The position numbers and the translations under genes are program-made. DNA of 64,000 nucleotides. Origin: Spinellus fusiger (taxonomy: Eukaryota > Mucoromycota > Mucoromycetes > Mucorales > Phycomycetaceae). The stretch is taken from NCBI GenBank assembly GCA_025094145.1, contig JALLLS010000076.1, positions 62,001 through 126,000 on the forward strand. The letters are read 5' to 3'. The notes under the pieces were generated by a model. That model had not been told where the DNA came from. It saw nothing but the letters and a program-made list of their open reading frames with translations, and did no database searches. Below, in pieces: positions 47,688-58,725 of this stretch (within the stretch, counting starts at the first letter, position 1; each line of letters begins with the position of its first letter).

Positions 47688-48742
47688 CCAAATATTTTTG
47701 GGATATAAAAGGAAATATCCTGAGAATAAAATCGCAATATTCTTATGATTGGCTAATGTGTTTAAAAATGCTTTTTCGCTGTCTAAATGATCAATTTCAA
47801 ACTCTAGTTGCCTATTTTAGCAATCACTATTGACTTTGCAATTAAAAAGTATAGAATTGGCTGTAAAGAGAAGAAATAGAACAAGAATCACCTCAAAATT
47901 ACAACTCAGTCACTACATTTATTGTTTAACATAATTTGTTATCCTTAGGCCCATAGTATTTGTAGTATGACACTGCTTAAGAAAGATGTATTACAGAACA
48001 TACACTGAATTAACTCTAGTCATCATTTTCCATAAAACAGAACCAAGCTTACTTGTGTTGAGAAAAGTATATCCATTCATTGACTCAGTATTCATAATCA
48101 CCTCAATTATCTCATTGTAACTGGTATTAATGGTGGTGCTTAATGAGAACCAAGTATTGTTTCTAATACTGAACTTTAGGCTCAAGGCAAATAGAGTGTG
48201 AATTGTTTGGTTTGTGAATTGTATGAGTGGAGGCTGGTGTATACATCACCATAATAATAGATGAAAGATTATTCGTTTTGATAATCCCCTCCTTTTGCTA
48301 TTTTCCACACTACCCATACAACTTAACACCCAAGCACTTGTCAAGATGAGCATAACTAAACAAGTTAATGTGCTATTATTAACAAATAAAAACAATAGAT
48401 GGAGGTGATAGACACTACCAAAGACTATTCTAGTGATAAAAAGATAAGCAGTGTCTTCATCTGGGCTTGAGCTCATTGTAATCCACAAGACACTTATTGT
48501 ATTGTTATTAGGCAAGCAAAGACTCCTTTCAAGTCAGTACCAAGTAGTTTTCTATACTGTCTAGGGTGTCTAGGGTATACTCCTGAGCATATTTATCTAT
48601 ATCCCAAGGATAGATTATTATAATGTTGGGATGTAGATTCTATTGCAATGAGGGTAATATACTTAGGCAGTAGCTATAGTCATACTATACTATTAGCTAT
48701 ACTATTACAATAAACAATTTTATTCATAAACAATATATTCTA

Positions 48743-49459
48743 TTGATAATACAATTTGATATTAAGGTATCCACAAAGAGAAATAATTATTTGGATATCC
48801 GCAAACCTTTTGATTTTAAACACAGTACGATAAAAGGGCAAAATATTTTCGGTCTTAAAAGGAAGGAAGTATCACCGCTTAGAAGCCAGAAAAATCTCCT
48901 GGTGTGTAATGAGAAGGGGCATTGGCACCTAAAAAGATTAGAGTATGATCCTGCCAAACTGCCTGTAATTGCTTATGGCACAGGAGTAAAGGTAAAAGAT
49001 GCTGCCAAGTTCAAAGGTTATTGTGTTGGTTTGCCAAGAGTGTTATATCAATCATTGAAAAAAAGAGACAAAAGGATGGAGATTTTCTTGTGGTTGATGT
49101 CGATGAGTTCCTTACATCAAATGTAAACATGATTGACCTCCCACCCAATATGAAAAGCTCTTCTAACAGTTACTCTTATTTTTGTTCTCAAGATCTGCCA
49201 CACTTATAACACAAATATCCTCACTGAGGTATTCATAAATTTCAACACTATCCACGCTTGCCAAAGTTGTGGAATTGTTTGGAACAGAGATGTGAATGCA
49301 TCAAAGAATATCTATACAATTGCAGAAGAGTGTTTAAACAGTCTCCACCGACCAGCTCCATTCTGTAGAAAAGAATATATATTTGTATTCATATTATATA
49401 TCACCACATCAAAGGTGGTTTCCTATGTGATTCAGATATTTACAGGTAAATCTACATAA
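48743..49459 (+). pseudogene. Fanzor C-terminal fragment, arm D
   Basis: Same as arm A: the reading continues from the core (GLKRKEVSPLRSQKNLLVCN) into the arm without a break. It then carries the two shared one-base shifts before DEFLTS and before CQSCGIVWNRDVNAS. It differs from arm B by single bases only, such as TATATTTG versus TGTATTTG near 49378. Confidence 0.75.
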
Positions 49460-49728
49460 TAATCTTTATTTAAGAACTAACATGAATACATCAATTTATT
49501 TTTGCTCCTTTTCAAATCAATGTCATTTTTAAACAATTGTAGTTCGACTATTTCCTTTTATATCCTAAAGATATCCTGGTGTGTAAAGAATCAGTGGCTC
49601 ATTCAGACTTAAAAACAAAAGAGGAACAGAGAATTACAAGCCACACATCTCCCAAGAGTGACAGTCAATTCTCTATTCTACCTCAAAGCGCATCCTTTTT
49701 CCTTGTTTTCACACCTTTTCACTTTAAC

Positions 49729-51816
49729 ATGGGACACCGCGCAAAGAACAAGCAAGGAGCTCCTGCTCCCCTCGAGAAACCCACTTTTGACAAGTCAAAG
49801 AAAAGAGGAAAGGGCAACAAAAAGCCCGAGATCAAGCGAAAGAGACCCCAAAAAGAAGAAGCTCGCCCTGTCATTAAGAAGCAAAAGACAAATACTCCTG
49901 TGAAACCAGCACAGGCAGTGCAGCCAAAGAAGGGAAAAAAGACAGTCCAAATCAAAGAAGCCGATGAGGATCTCTGGGATAATGCAGACTCTGCATCGGA
50001 TGATAACAGTATGGATGAACTCGATGATGAGTTTGATGAGGAACTTGACGATGAATTTGACGATGCTGCTGGTGTTTTTCCCAAGACTGACATTGACTTC
50101 CTTGGTTCTGACTCTGAACAGGAGGGAGAGGAAGAAGACGAAGAAGAAGACTCCGATGAAGATGAGGACGACGAGATCGCAGAGGTAGAGACACCTCCCA
50201 CCCTGGGTTGATACTAAATAATGTTAGGGCCAAGGTCTTGATGAGCGTAAATCCCGCAAGATTGAAGCACGCAAGGCACGAGAGGCTGCCATGGCAGAGG
50301 CTGAGTTGCTTGACTCAACCATGCAGACCAACATCGAGGGTGAAGTAGAGCGCTATGCTCTTCCTGAAGAAGAAGAGGCTGAGGAGACAATAGACGTAAG
50401 CGCAGTCAACCAGCGCATTCAGGAGATTGTCAATGTCCTCAACAACTTCAAGGAGCTACGTGATCCTGCAAAGTAGGTTTTGGGGGAGATATCTATTGAC
50501 TGTTTTGACTTATCCTAATGATTCCAAGGTCTCGTCAAGATTACACTGCTCGTTTGATCAAGGACATTGCCTTTTACTATGGCTACTCCCACTTTTTGGC
50601 TGAGAAACTCTTCAACCTTTTCCCTGTCTCTGAAGCCATCGAGTTCTTTGAAGCAAACGAAGTGGCTCGTCCTGTCACTATCCGTACCAATACACTGAGA
50701 ACCCGTCGTCGTGATCTTGCTCAGGCCTTGATTAACCGTGGTGTAAACTTGGATCCTATTGGAAAATGGAGCAAAGTGGGTCTTCAGATCTTTGATTCTC
50801 AAGTGCCTATTGGTAAGTCAGTTTCTGTTTCTTTTTTTTTTATATAAAAATAAATAAAAATAAAAATAAAAAATAGCAAGTACATGAGAGCTAATCTTCA
50901 TCTAGGTGCTTCTCCCGAGTACCTTGCTGGTCACTATATGCTTCAGGCAGCTTCCTCCTTCTTACCCGTCATGGCACTTGCTCCTCAGCCTAATGAACGT
51001 GTGTTGGATATGGCTTCTGCTCCTGGTGGAAAGACCACTTACATTGCTGCTCTTCAAAAGAATACTGGTATGGTATTTGCCAATGATGCCAGTAAAGACC
51101 GTCTTAAGAGTCTGGTTGCCAACATCCACCGTATGGGTGTAAAGAATGCTGTTGTTTGCAACTATGATGGTCGTGAGTTCCCCAAGGTGGTGGGTGGATT
51201 TGATCGTGTACTGTTGGACGCACCTTGTTCAGGCACAGGTGTTATTTCCAAGGATCCCGGTGTGAAGTTGAACAAGACAGAAAAGGACTTTATTGACATT
51301 CCTTTCCTTCAGAAACAGCTGATTCTCAGTGCCATTGACTCTGTGGATGCCAAATCCAAGACAGGTGGCTTCATCGTCTACTCTACATGTTCTGTAGTGG
51401 TGGAGGAGAATGAGGCAGTGGTGAACTATGCTTTGAGCAAACGACCTAATGTTAAGTTGGTAGCAACAGGTCTTGACTTTGGTCGTGAAGGATTCACTGC
51501 TTATCGTGGAAAGAACTTCCACCACACATTGAAACTGACACGCCGATTCTACCCTCATGTTCATAATATGGATGGTTTCTTTGTTGCTAAATTCAAGAAG
51601 ATCAGCAACAAGTTTGAAGAAAAGGGTGGAAAGGAAGGCAAAACCAATGGAAAGGACAATGAAGGAGATTTCAGTGATGAAGTTGGCTTTGATGATGACG
51701 AGGATAAAGCACTTATTACTGAATCAAAGGCTAAGCTGCGGAAGAAGAAGGGTGTTCAGACCACAACTGGCAAGCCCAAGTCAGAAATAAGTGAGAGCAC
51801 AACAACATCAGAGTAA
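49729..51816 (+). CDS. NOP2: rRNA (cytosine-C5) methyltransferase NOP2
   Basis: Exons 49729-50184, 50228-50472, 50529-50812 and 50906-51816 join to 631 codons plus stop (yeast 618). The N-terminus is Lys-rich, then strongly Asp/Glu-rich (nucleolar type). The catalytic core shows SAM-binding [28 protein letters not shown] with the PC cysteine, and the catalytic [15 protein letters not shown]. The tail is again Lys/acidic. It methylates C5 of a cytosine in 25S rRNA and is needed for 60S biogenesis. An upstream in-frame ATG at 49579 lies only a few bases outside the transposable element and is a less likely start. Confidence 0.95.
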
Positions 51817-52611
51817 AGTCCTTATAAACTGAGGGACATGAAAGAATGCATATTTCACATTTGTATAGCTACAGCTTCATGAATACAAGTGATATAGACT
51901 TCAAGCTCTTAATAAGTAAAGAAAAGAGTGTTTTGTACAAAATAAAAGCTTTTATTATCAAAGTAACCAGTTTACACTAGGGCTACTCTATGTAATGATG
52001 GCTGTCTTGTGTTGTAATTCATGTTTATGATCTTTTGCTAACATGGCTGGTGATGTCTTTCTATTGGCAGTAGCCAGCATCAGGGTCCTTGAGTGAGAAA
52101 GGGGGAATCTCATAATAATATATCTTCCCGAGTCTATTATCATTGAGGTAGTTTCATACTTGACTATTGCCACAGCCACTCTATCTAACCCATACCAAAT
52201 GTTGAGTGGGAGAACTTTGTTTTTTATTTTATTTTATTTTATTTTATTTTATTTTTCTTTCTCAGTACAACTTAGCTAAAACCACTACCATGGAGATGGA
52301 TTATGATTTTATCTCATCAGAAGAGTATATGCCACCAATGCCTGGGAGTTTATTAAACAATGTATTAATAAAAGGCAGTAACAAACATAGGCATATATTT
52401 ATTAACCAAAGCAACACTACCATAATTGAAGTTTGGTATTCTTGTATATAGCTTGACTTAGTGAATAGTGAATAGTAAATAGTGAATAGTAAATAGTAAA
52501 TAACAAACAGTAGATGGTAATTGACAATTGACAAGAAAGAAGTATAAAGAATGAAAAGAGTATAGATCAAGAATATAAACAGTAGAATCCGATAGATAAG
52601 AGGAATAAATG
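51817..52611. other. Intergenic DNA with weak small ORFs
   Basis: On the minus strand a 63-codon frame (52179-51988, YIIMRFPLSHSRTLMLATAN) has protein-like composition and might be a terminal exon, but no partner exon could be placed. TTTTA repeats lie at about 52222-52256 and AGTGAATAGTA repeats at about 52460-52510. Confidence 0.3.
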
Positions 52612-53256
52612 TCAAGTCATTGCAGCACAAGAGTGTTTATTTCCAGACGTGGATAAATTAGGCATTGGCAAGACAGCGGAATCATGGACAGAATATTTTT
52701 GCTTTCTAAGGTGTTTGGAAAGCAACACCATTTGTTGACAATGAGACACACTCTCCAAATGGGCTTGGACATCTGGGTTTTGGTGATAAAACCGACTTGT
52801 GTGTCGTTTTGGGATAGGATGTGGTATTTGGTTCAGCTGTATAATCTTTGGGGTTGTCTTTTCTGTCCCTATCACTGTAGAGACTTCAGGTACTTTGTAT
52901 GCTGCCAATGGTGTAGACACTGTGGGTAGGGTTCTCAGAGCAGGAAAGTCAGAGAAAATCGGGTCATTGAAATCCTCCACTGCTGCTGAAGGCTGGGTCT
53001 TTTTTTGAATGAGCTCTGTAGCGTAAAATGGAACAGGTTTACGCCAAGTAAATGACGCTGGTTCTGATATATTCTGAGAGCACTGGTGAGACGGTGGTGG
53101 TGTAGAAGCTGACCCTTTTTTGCTCTCTTGTCTGTTTTTTGAGGAAAACCAACAACCAATACTTGATCGCTTGAAGGATTTATCGCCTGCACAGTTTCTG
53201 TGGCAGTTTCTCTTGCTAAACATCTTCATTATTTTAAATTCCTCTCCAAAAAACAT
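52612..53256 (-). CDS. Orphan protein, unrecognised
   Basis: An uninterrupted 214-codon frame from an ATG at 53256 (MFFGEEFKIMK); ATGs at 53229 and 53223 are alternatives. The start is basic and Cys-containing (MFSKRNCHRNC), the middle Ser/Thr/Pro-rich with aromatic patches (FTWRKPVPFYATEL, FNDPIFSDFPAL). The end has SRFYHQNPDVQAHLESV and KHLRKQKYSVHDS. Composition suggests a disordered regulatory protein. The length is well above chance for this AT-rich DNA, but no family was recognised. Confidence 0.5.
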   Translation of the reverse strand: MFFGEEFKIMKMFSKRNCHRNCAGDKSFKRSSIGCWFSSKNRQESKKGSASTPPPSHQCSQNISEPASFTWRKPVPFYATELIQKKTQPSAAVEDFNDPIFSDFPALRTLPTVSTPLAAYKVPEVSTVIGTEKTTPKIIQLNQIPHPIPKRHTSRFYHQNPDVQAHLESVSHCQQMVLLSKHLRKQKYSVHDSAVLPMPNLSTSGNKHSCAAMT

Positions 53257-56200
53257 GATTCAAAACAAAACAGAAAGAAAACAAAAGAAAACATAGCCCA
53301 ACAAAAGAAGAAAAGATATGAAGACTGAGTATAGAGTGAAGCTTGCAAGATAATTTTAGCGATACCAAGATTCAAAGGGCGCATTATTTATAGATATACA
53401 ATTGTGCAAGGAACGGAAAAGGGACTATAAGCCGAAACAAGCTGTAGTCATCTGCAATAACCTTGTCTGTATCAGAGAGCTGCTTAAACTGAACCAATAG
53501 AATAGCCAATACATATAGAATTGTAGAACACATTCCAATCAATCTAATTGTCTAGTGTTTAGGATCCAATAATGGTGTTTACAGTCTATCAAACCATAAC
53601 AAGCAGTATAGATAGGCTATTTTTAAAATTATAAATAAATAAATAAAAGTGGTCTGTCTTTGGATTTCTAAATACAAAAATATCTTTGCCGTTAAAGTTT
53701 TCGGGAGACGATAAAAACAAAAGGCTTATTCGGAAAATACACTGAGTCTGGTCAGATCTGATCGGGAACATTGAATTGTTTAAGCAAAGTACTCTATAGC
53801 ATAAAGACAGATGACCTTATTCGGTTTATTTTTAAGAAACAAACAAACATTCATTGGACAAGAGTTGTGTTTACATTTAGGCACACTCTATCAGATTATA
53901 TAATAGTGAAAAGTAAAGTAAATTCATAAGTAATGAACTTTCTCCATTCACACGGTGGTGGCCTTTCTAGGCATACAATGATAAATGCTAGTCAAGAGTG
54001 TCTCATGGTCAGCGGTTGTGCTTAATACCCCTACATACTATGCTTAACAAAGCCAGATGTTGTGAGTACTTGTCTTCCATGACAAGTAAACAAGTATGGT
54101 AGGCAATAGATAGGAATCATGTGCTTTCTTTTTAGCTTTATATTTATGTTTACTCTATGTTTTACTATGTTTTAAACGATGAAGGCATTGTTATGTTAAT
54201 AAACTGCCTTGCTATGAGTATACTCACCACTATAACAAAGCAATCAGCCAGCCTCTTGTTATTATTAAATATATATATATTCATTTAAAGAGATTGGCCC
54301 TGGTCTTTCCAAAAAGAAAACTAAAATGAATCGATCTTTTTTGTGGATAACTCAAAAATAGATACAGATATGCGTAGAGTCATCGTACATAATTTGGTTT
54401 AAACTTATTTGTTTTTTCTGGTTGCTTATAAAATGAACACTGTGAGAGAGTAAGTGTTATTATTATTACTATTTAAAACTCATCACTTGGGACTCGTTAC
54501 TTTCTTTGACTTTGCAATATTTTTCGCATTGAAAAGCAGACTAAGATTACAATCACCAACAGAATTGGAAAGGTAGGCTCAAACCACAGTAGCTCAATAT
54601 TATGATGTGTAGTCTCTTTGGAAAAAAAATAGTCAATATTAGAATATGTACTCTATTTTCAATTGAGAAATGTATATGTTCAACAAAAGAAAATAGAAAT
54701 AAGATAGAGTACTACATGAATTGATAGTAAAAAGAAGCATACCAGAAATGGTATCTTAAATACTTCTTGGAAAGGCTGATTTCTTCATAAAAAATTAACT
54801 AGAACCCTTTAATATCTTAAATTAAATGCTCACAAGATGAGATGTCATATCTAATAATGTAATAGAGAGTATTTATTCTATTGGTAATGATAATATAATT
54901 CACTCTCATTGATTGATCAATTATAGCTCTATTCGTTCTTCTTTTCAGTACAACAGTGATTTACCCCATTTACATCAATCAGAGGCTAATGAATAATATA
55001 AGAATTAAACCTCGCAACTCAAATCAATCCATCAAGACAATAGCAGTGCTTTTCTAGCTATATCTTAATTATATAAATAAGCTCGGAGAAGTCTATTGCA
55101 CTCAATGGCATATGACAGAACAACTATCTTGTTTCATCTCTTATTTCCTATTTAATCATTTTCAAGGCAAATAAGAATTTTAGTGTATGGCTCTAACAAG
55201 GATATTCTCAAGATAATCTAGGTTATTTTGTTATTCATACACTACTATGACTCAATAATAAATACTCGGTCAGATAAGTTTGGTTGTAAATCAAAATGAA
55301 ACACAGAAAAGTAGTATGGCATTTCACATTCAGGGATGCTTTATTATAGTATAGCTTCTTGGATTCAATGTATATATAACTTAAACATCATAATAGAATG
55401 AGGGAAAAGTGATTCTTTTTTCTTTTTATATTTATAGAACTCTTAATATTGCAATTAAGAAAATTGATAGATTAGTGATCCCATGAAAATGAAAATCGAA
55501 ACAAAGGAAATACCATGGAAGCTGAAATAGTACACTATCATTTTGTATGCCAATTTGCCTTACCATTCAATTGAGCAACATTCTATAGAAACGGTATGTG
55601 GACTAAATTAAAAAAGTCAGAGTCTTCCTCTGCATATTGTGTAATTTCAAGTTCTAGACAACGTAGAATATACTTGCAAAGAAAGAGAATAAATGTTTCT
55701 CGATCTACAAGATAATGTACCAATATATTTAGTCAAATTTAGCTGTTTTGATATAAATAAGTGTCACCACCTTCTTTTTGTGGCTAGGTTGGGGTGCTAT
55801 GTTAATATTTGAAATGTTTTGTTTACTGATAATCTGTTACATCAAACAAAACAAAAGTTAACCCTCTAACCCTCTAATCTTCAAAAAGTCTCCATTTTAG
55901 CTGGACTTGTATATGTATGTGAGATGACACTATATTTTCTTTTACCTGTACAATGTTACTATTTTTTGTAGCAATTCAATACAAACAAGAATATGGATCT
56001 TCCTCAAGTTAATGTCTTCTTCTGCAGTAAACAAACTAAGGTGTTTGTACCCTGTGAAATGGCAATTACACATAAATATAATATTCTAATCTTTAAGCGG
56101 CATTGTTTATTACGAAACACAGACATGAAAATCTGTTACTTTTTTTTTTTTAGAATAAGTTGAACATTAAGTTCACAGCCAAAGAAAGGCCTTGCTGGTG

Positions 56201-58459
56201 AGAATATGATAGGCTGCTCATTTTCACTACTCCAACAATCGTTACAAGTATATATTTTGTAAGAGAAATAGAGCCTGTGTCTCTTAAACTTCATATACTG
56301 TTTTACAATATATTTTTTGTACTCATTATTAGATACAGAGCACAGACACTAGGTTATAAATTATAGATGCATCATATAGGAAAAAAGCACGATATCACGC
56401 TTTGATTTGTACTATTTCTCAATTATCATTTTCCTTTTAATTTAATTAGCAGCAAAGTAGTTGAGGATAGGCCAATCAATAAAAGTAGGACAATTGCACT
56501 ATATTAGACAAATATGAGATTCTATACTTGTGAGGAAAATACAAAGAAAAAACTCTATTATTTGTAAACATGCCCACTAAAAAGAAAAGAAAAAATGATT
56601 CAACTTCTCTTGGATACAGCATAATAAGAAAAGGGAGTATCTTACCCCACTAACTTTATTTGTCGATAAAGTATCTACTCTCTTCAATAAAGATAACCTG
56701 AGTTTGGGTATAGACATTAATTAAATTGATATCTTTATCTCAAGTCAAATATATTTTCTGTACCTCACATCCCTTTTATTTTTTCATTTTGTGTGTCCCA
56801 CCCTGTTCTTTTTAACGCTCTATGCAATTCTTGGACTTCAAACTCTGCTCCTTAGTGAGAGTGTTAAAAAAAAGGTACTCAAAGCCCAGTCACTTTTTAT
56901 TCAGAATAATCCATTTCACTTCGGAGAGGATGCGGAGTATTTCAACTCAATAATTTAACCCTTCATTGTCATTTGATTCCCCATACTATATCGTTTTCTC
57001 TCACTATTATTTTAATTTCTACATAAGATGGATTTTTGGATATGGATAACTTTTTGAATTATCCATTTCACTTAATTCTTCAATATAAACACGTTTTTAT
57101 CTATTGTTAAAGGATGTAATTTGTTTCACTTTTATCTATATGAAAAAAAAAGTCTTAAAGCTTAGTGTTTTTTTGGTGCTAAATTATCAACTTTTCAGGA
57201 GTTTTCTGTTACACTATTTCTCTTATTAGTATGAAACCAGATATTCTGTCTTTTTCTTTCTTTTCTAAAGTCAGTCTAATAAAAAACTTCTTTGTAAAGA
57301 AACATTTATATAACAAGGATACTGTAGTATGCAACTGATCATTATAATATTTTGTTTAATATAGAACAATTCGAGAAGGTCATTAAAAATTTGAATCTCT
57401 AACTTTTCGGTGCTTGTAGGGTTGTCTTTTACATCTACATCTATGCTAATGTCTATATGGAGCGTCAAGACAATCTCCGTAGCCAAACGTAAAATAAGCT
57501 TGAGAATATTTATCCAAACGGAGAAAATGTACCTTTTTAATAATTCAGCCAATTAGAATAAGATTTTGGTTGTCATGCCAGAAAGTTACTTTATTTGGAA
57601 TGAGCTAATCCTTTGGTACAAAGCTATCAATCTTTGGTTGTGTAGAACTATTGACTTGTGAAAAAAAGAAATAATATCTGTGTAGAAATCAATGTCTCTA
57701 GGTCTTTAAGGTGAATGACCTGATTAAATGAATATAGAAACACGAGAACCTCACTGATGCAATTCCCTTTGTTGAGCAATAGCATGGTCAGTACAAAGGA
57801 AGACAATATAAAAAGTGTAACATTATTCATAACCATGAGTTGAAGAACACAGCTATATTTGTGGATTAACTATTCAAACAGATGTGAGTTTTTTTTGCTA
57901 TAGGTTAACTCGTAACACATCTTGGAACCAACTACAGATTTATTTTATGAAGGTCGGAATGCTACTCAAAACTAGATACAGTATGTCAAATATAATTTAA
58001 ATGTTGATTTTACAACTTATTTAGACAGGATCTGCCAAAAAAAATGTACAATTACTCATACAATATGTATGTGGCTGATAAGACTACCACTCAACACCCC
58101 TACTGTATTCATGGCTACTACTATCTTGGAGTACTAAATATGTTTTATATTGTGAGTTAGTTGGTTAGTTAGTTAAAAGGGTGCCTGAAGGATCTAGGAA
58201 GAGAAAATGTTTTAATATTTTAAAGTAATTCATTTTAAAAAAGCATATATTTAAATAGGTATTCTGGCTTTGCATTAGTTTCTAATTTCTTTACATCATT
58301 AATCCTCGCAAACAGAAGCTAAAATAAAGATACAGTCACTCCATTTCCAACAGAACACTTTTCATAACCCCTTCTAGATTCATCTTTAACTTGATTTAAT
58401 CAAAAAGTTCATCATGAGGCTAAAAAAACGATTCATTGATAGCGTTATAACTGTAGAAT
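53257..58459. other. Gene desert, AT-rich
   Basis: More than 5 kb without a supportable gene. The longest frames are about 60-90 codons with random-looking composition. A 93-codon minus frame (57552-57271, with LTLHIDISIDVDV) looks slightly protein-like and may be a transposon relic. No terminal repeats or RNA genes were recognised. Confidence 0.5.
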
Positions 58460-58725
58460 GAGATTATTTCAAATTTTAGACAGGGTTGTTATTTCTACAC
58501 TATTTTTCTGTAGCTCTTGTTGTGAACTTTTTTGATTTGTATCTATAAAAGAGTTTTTTCAGTGGCAAGATGATCAATTAATAGCTAAAGTATATCTTTG
58601 GAAATATTTCATTCTAATGAGAGTAAGAAAACTCTTTTATAGATACAAATCAAAAAAGTTCACAACAAGAGCTACAGAAAAATAGTGTAGAAATAACAAC
58701 CCTGTCTAAAATTTGAAATAATCTC
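58460..58725. repeat. Perfect 98-bp inverted repeat with 70-bp loop
   Basis: The left arm 58460-58557 begins GAGATTATTTCAAATTTTAG and ends CTATAAAAGAGTTTT. The right arm 58628-58725 is its exact reverse complement by base-by-base reading. The loop is 58558-58627. A transcript would fold into a 98-bp perfect stem. The element has no coding capacity and no TA duplication was seen right at the arm ends. Confidence 0.9.

Larger units (their letters stand above)
47004..49585. mobile_element. Composite inverted-arm element with Fanzor fragments, locus 2
   Basis: Ends are TACACACCAGGATATCTTTA (47004) and its inverted copy finishing GGTGTGTA (49585). Arms 47004-47680 and 48909-49585 flank a 1228-bp core (47681-48908). 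The core is the reverse complement of the locus-1 core (34411-35638). Overall this locus is the reverse complement of 33739-36315 with few differences. It lies in the short divergent region between UTP15 and NOP2. The core encodes only short ORFs of no recognised family, for example one at 48515-48246 with hydrophobic residues. Confidence 0.75.

Noticed and set aside
57271..57552. 93-codon minus-strand ORF in the desert
   Set aside because: Composition is faintly protein-like, but no domain, splice partner or family was recognised.
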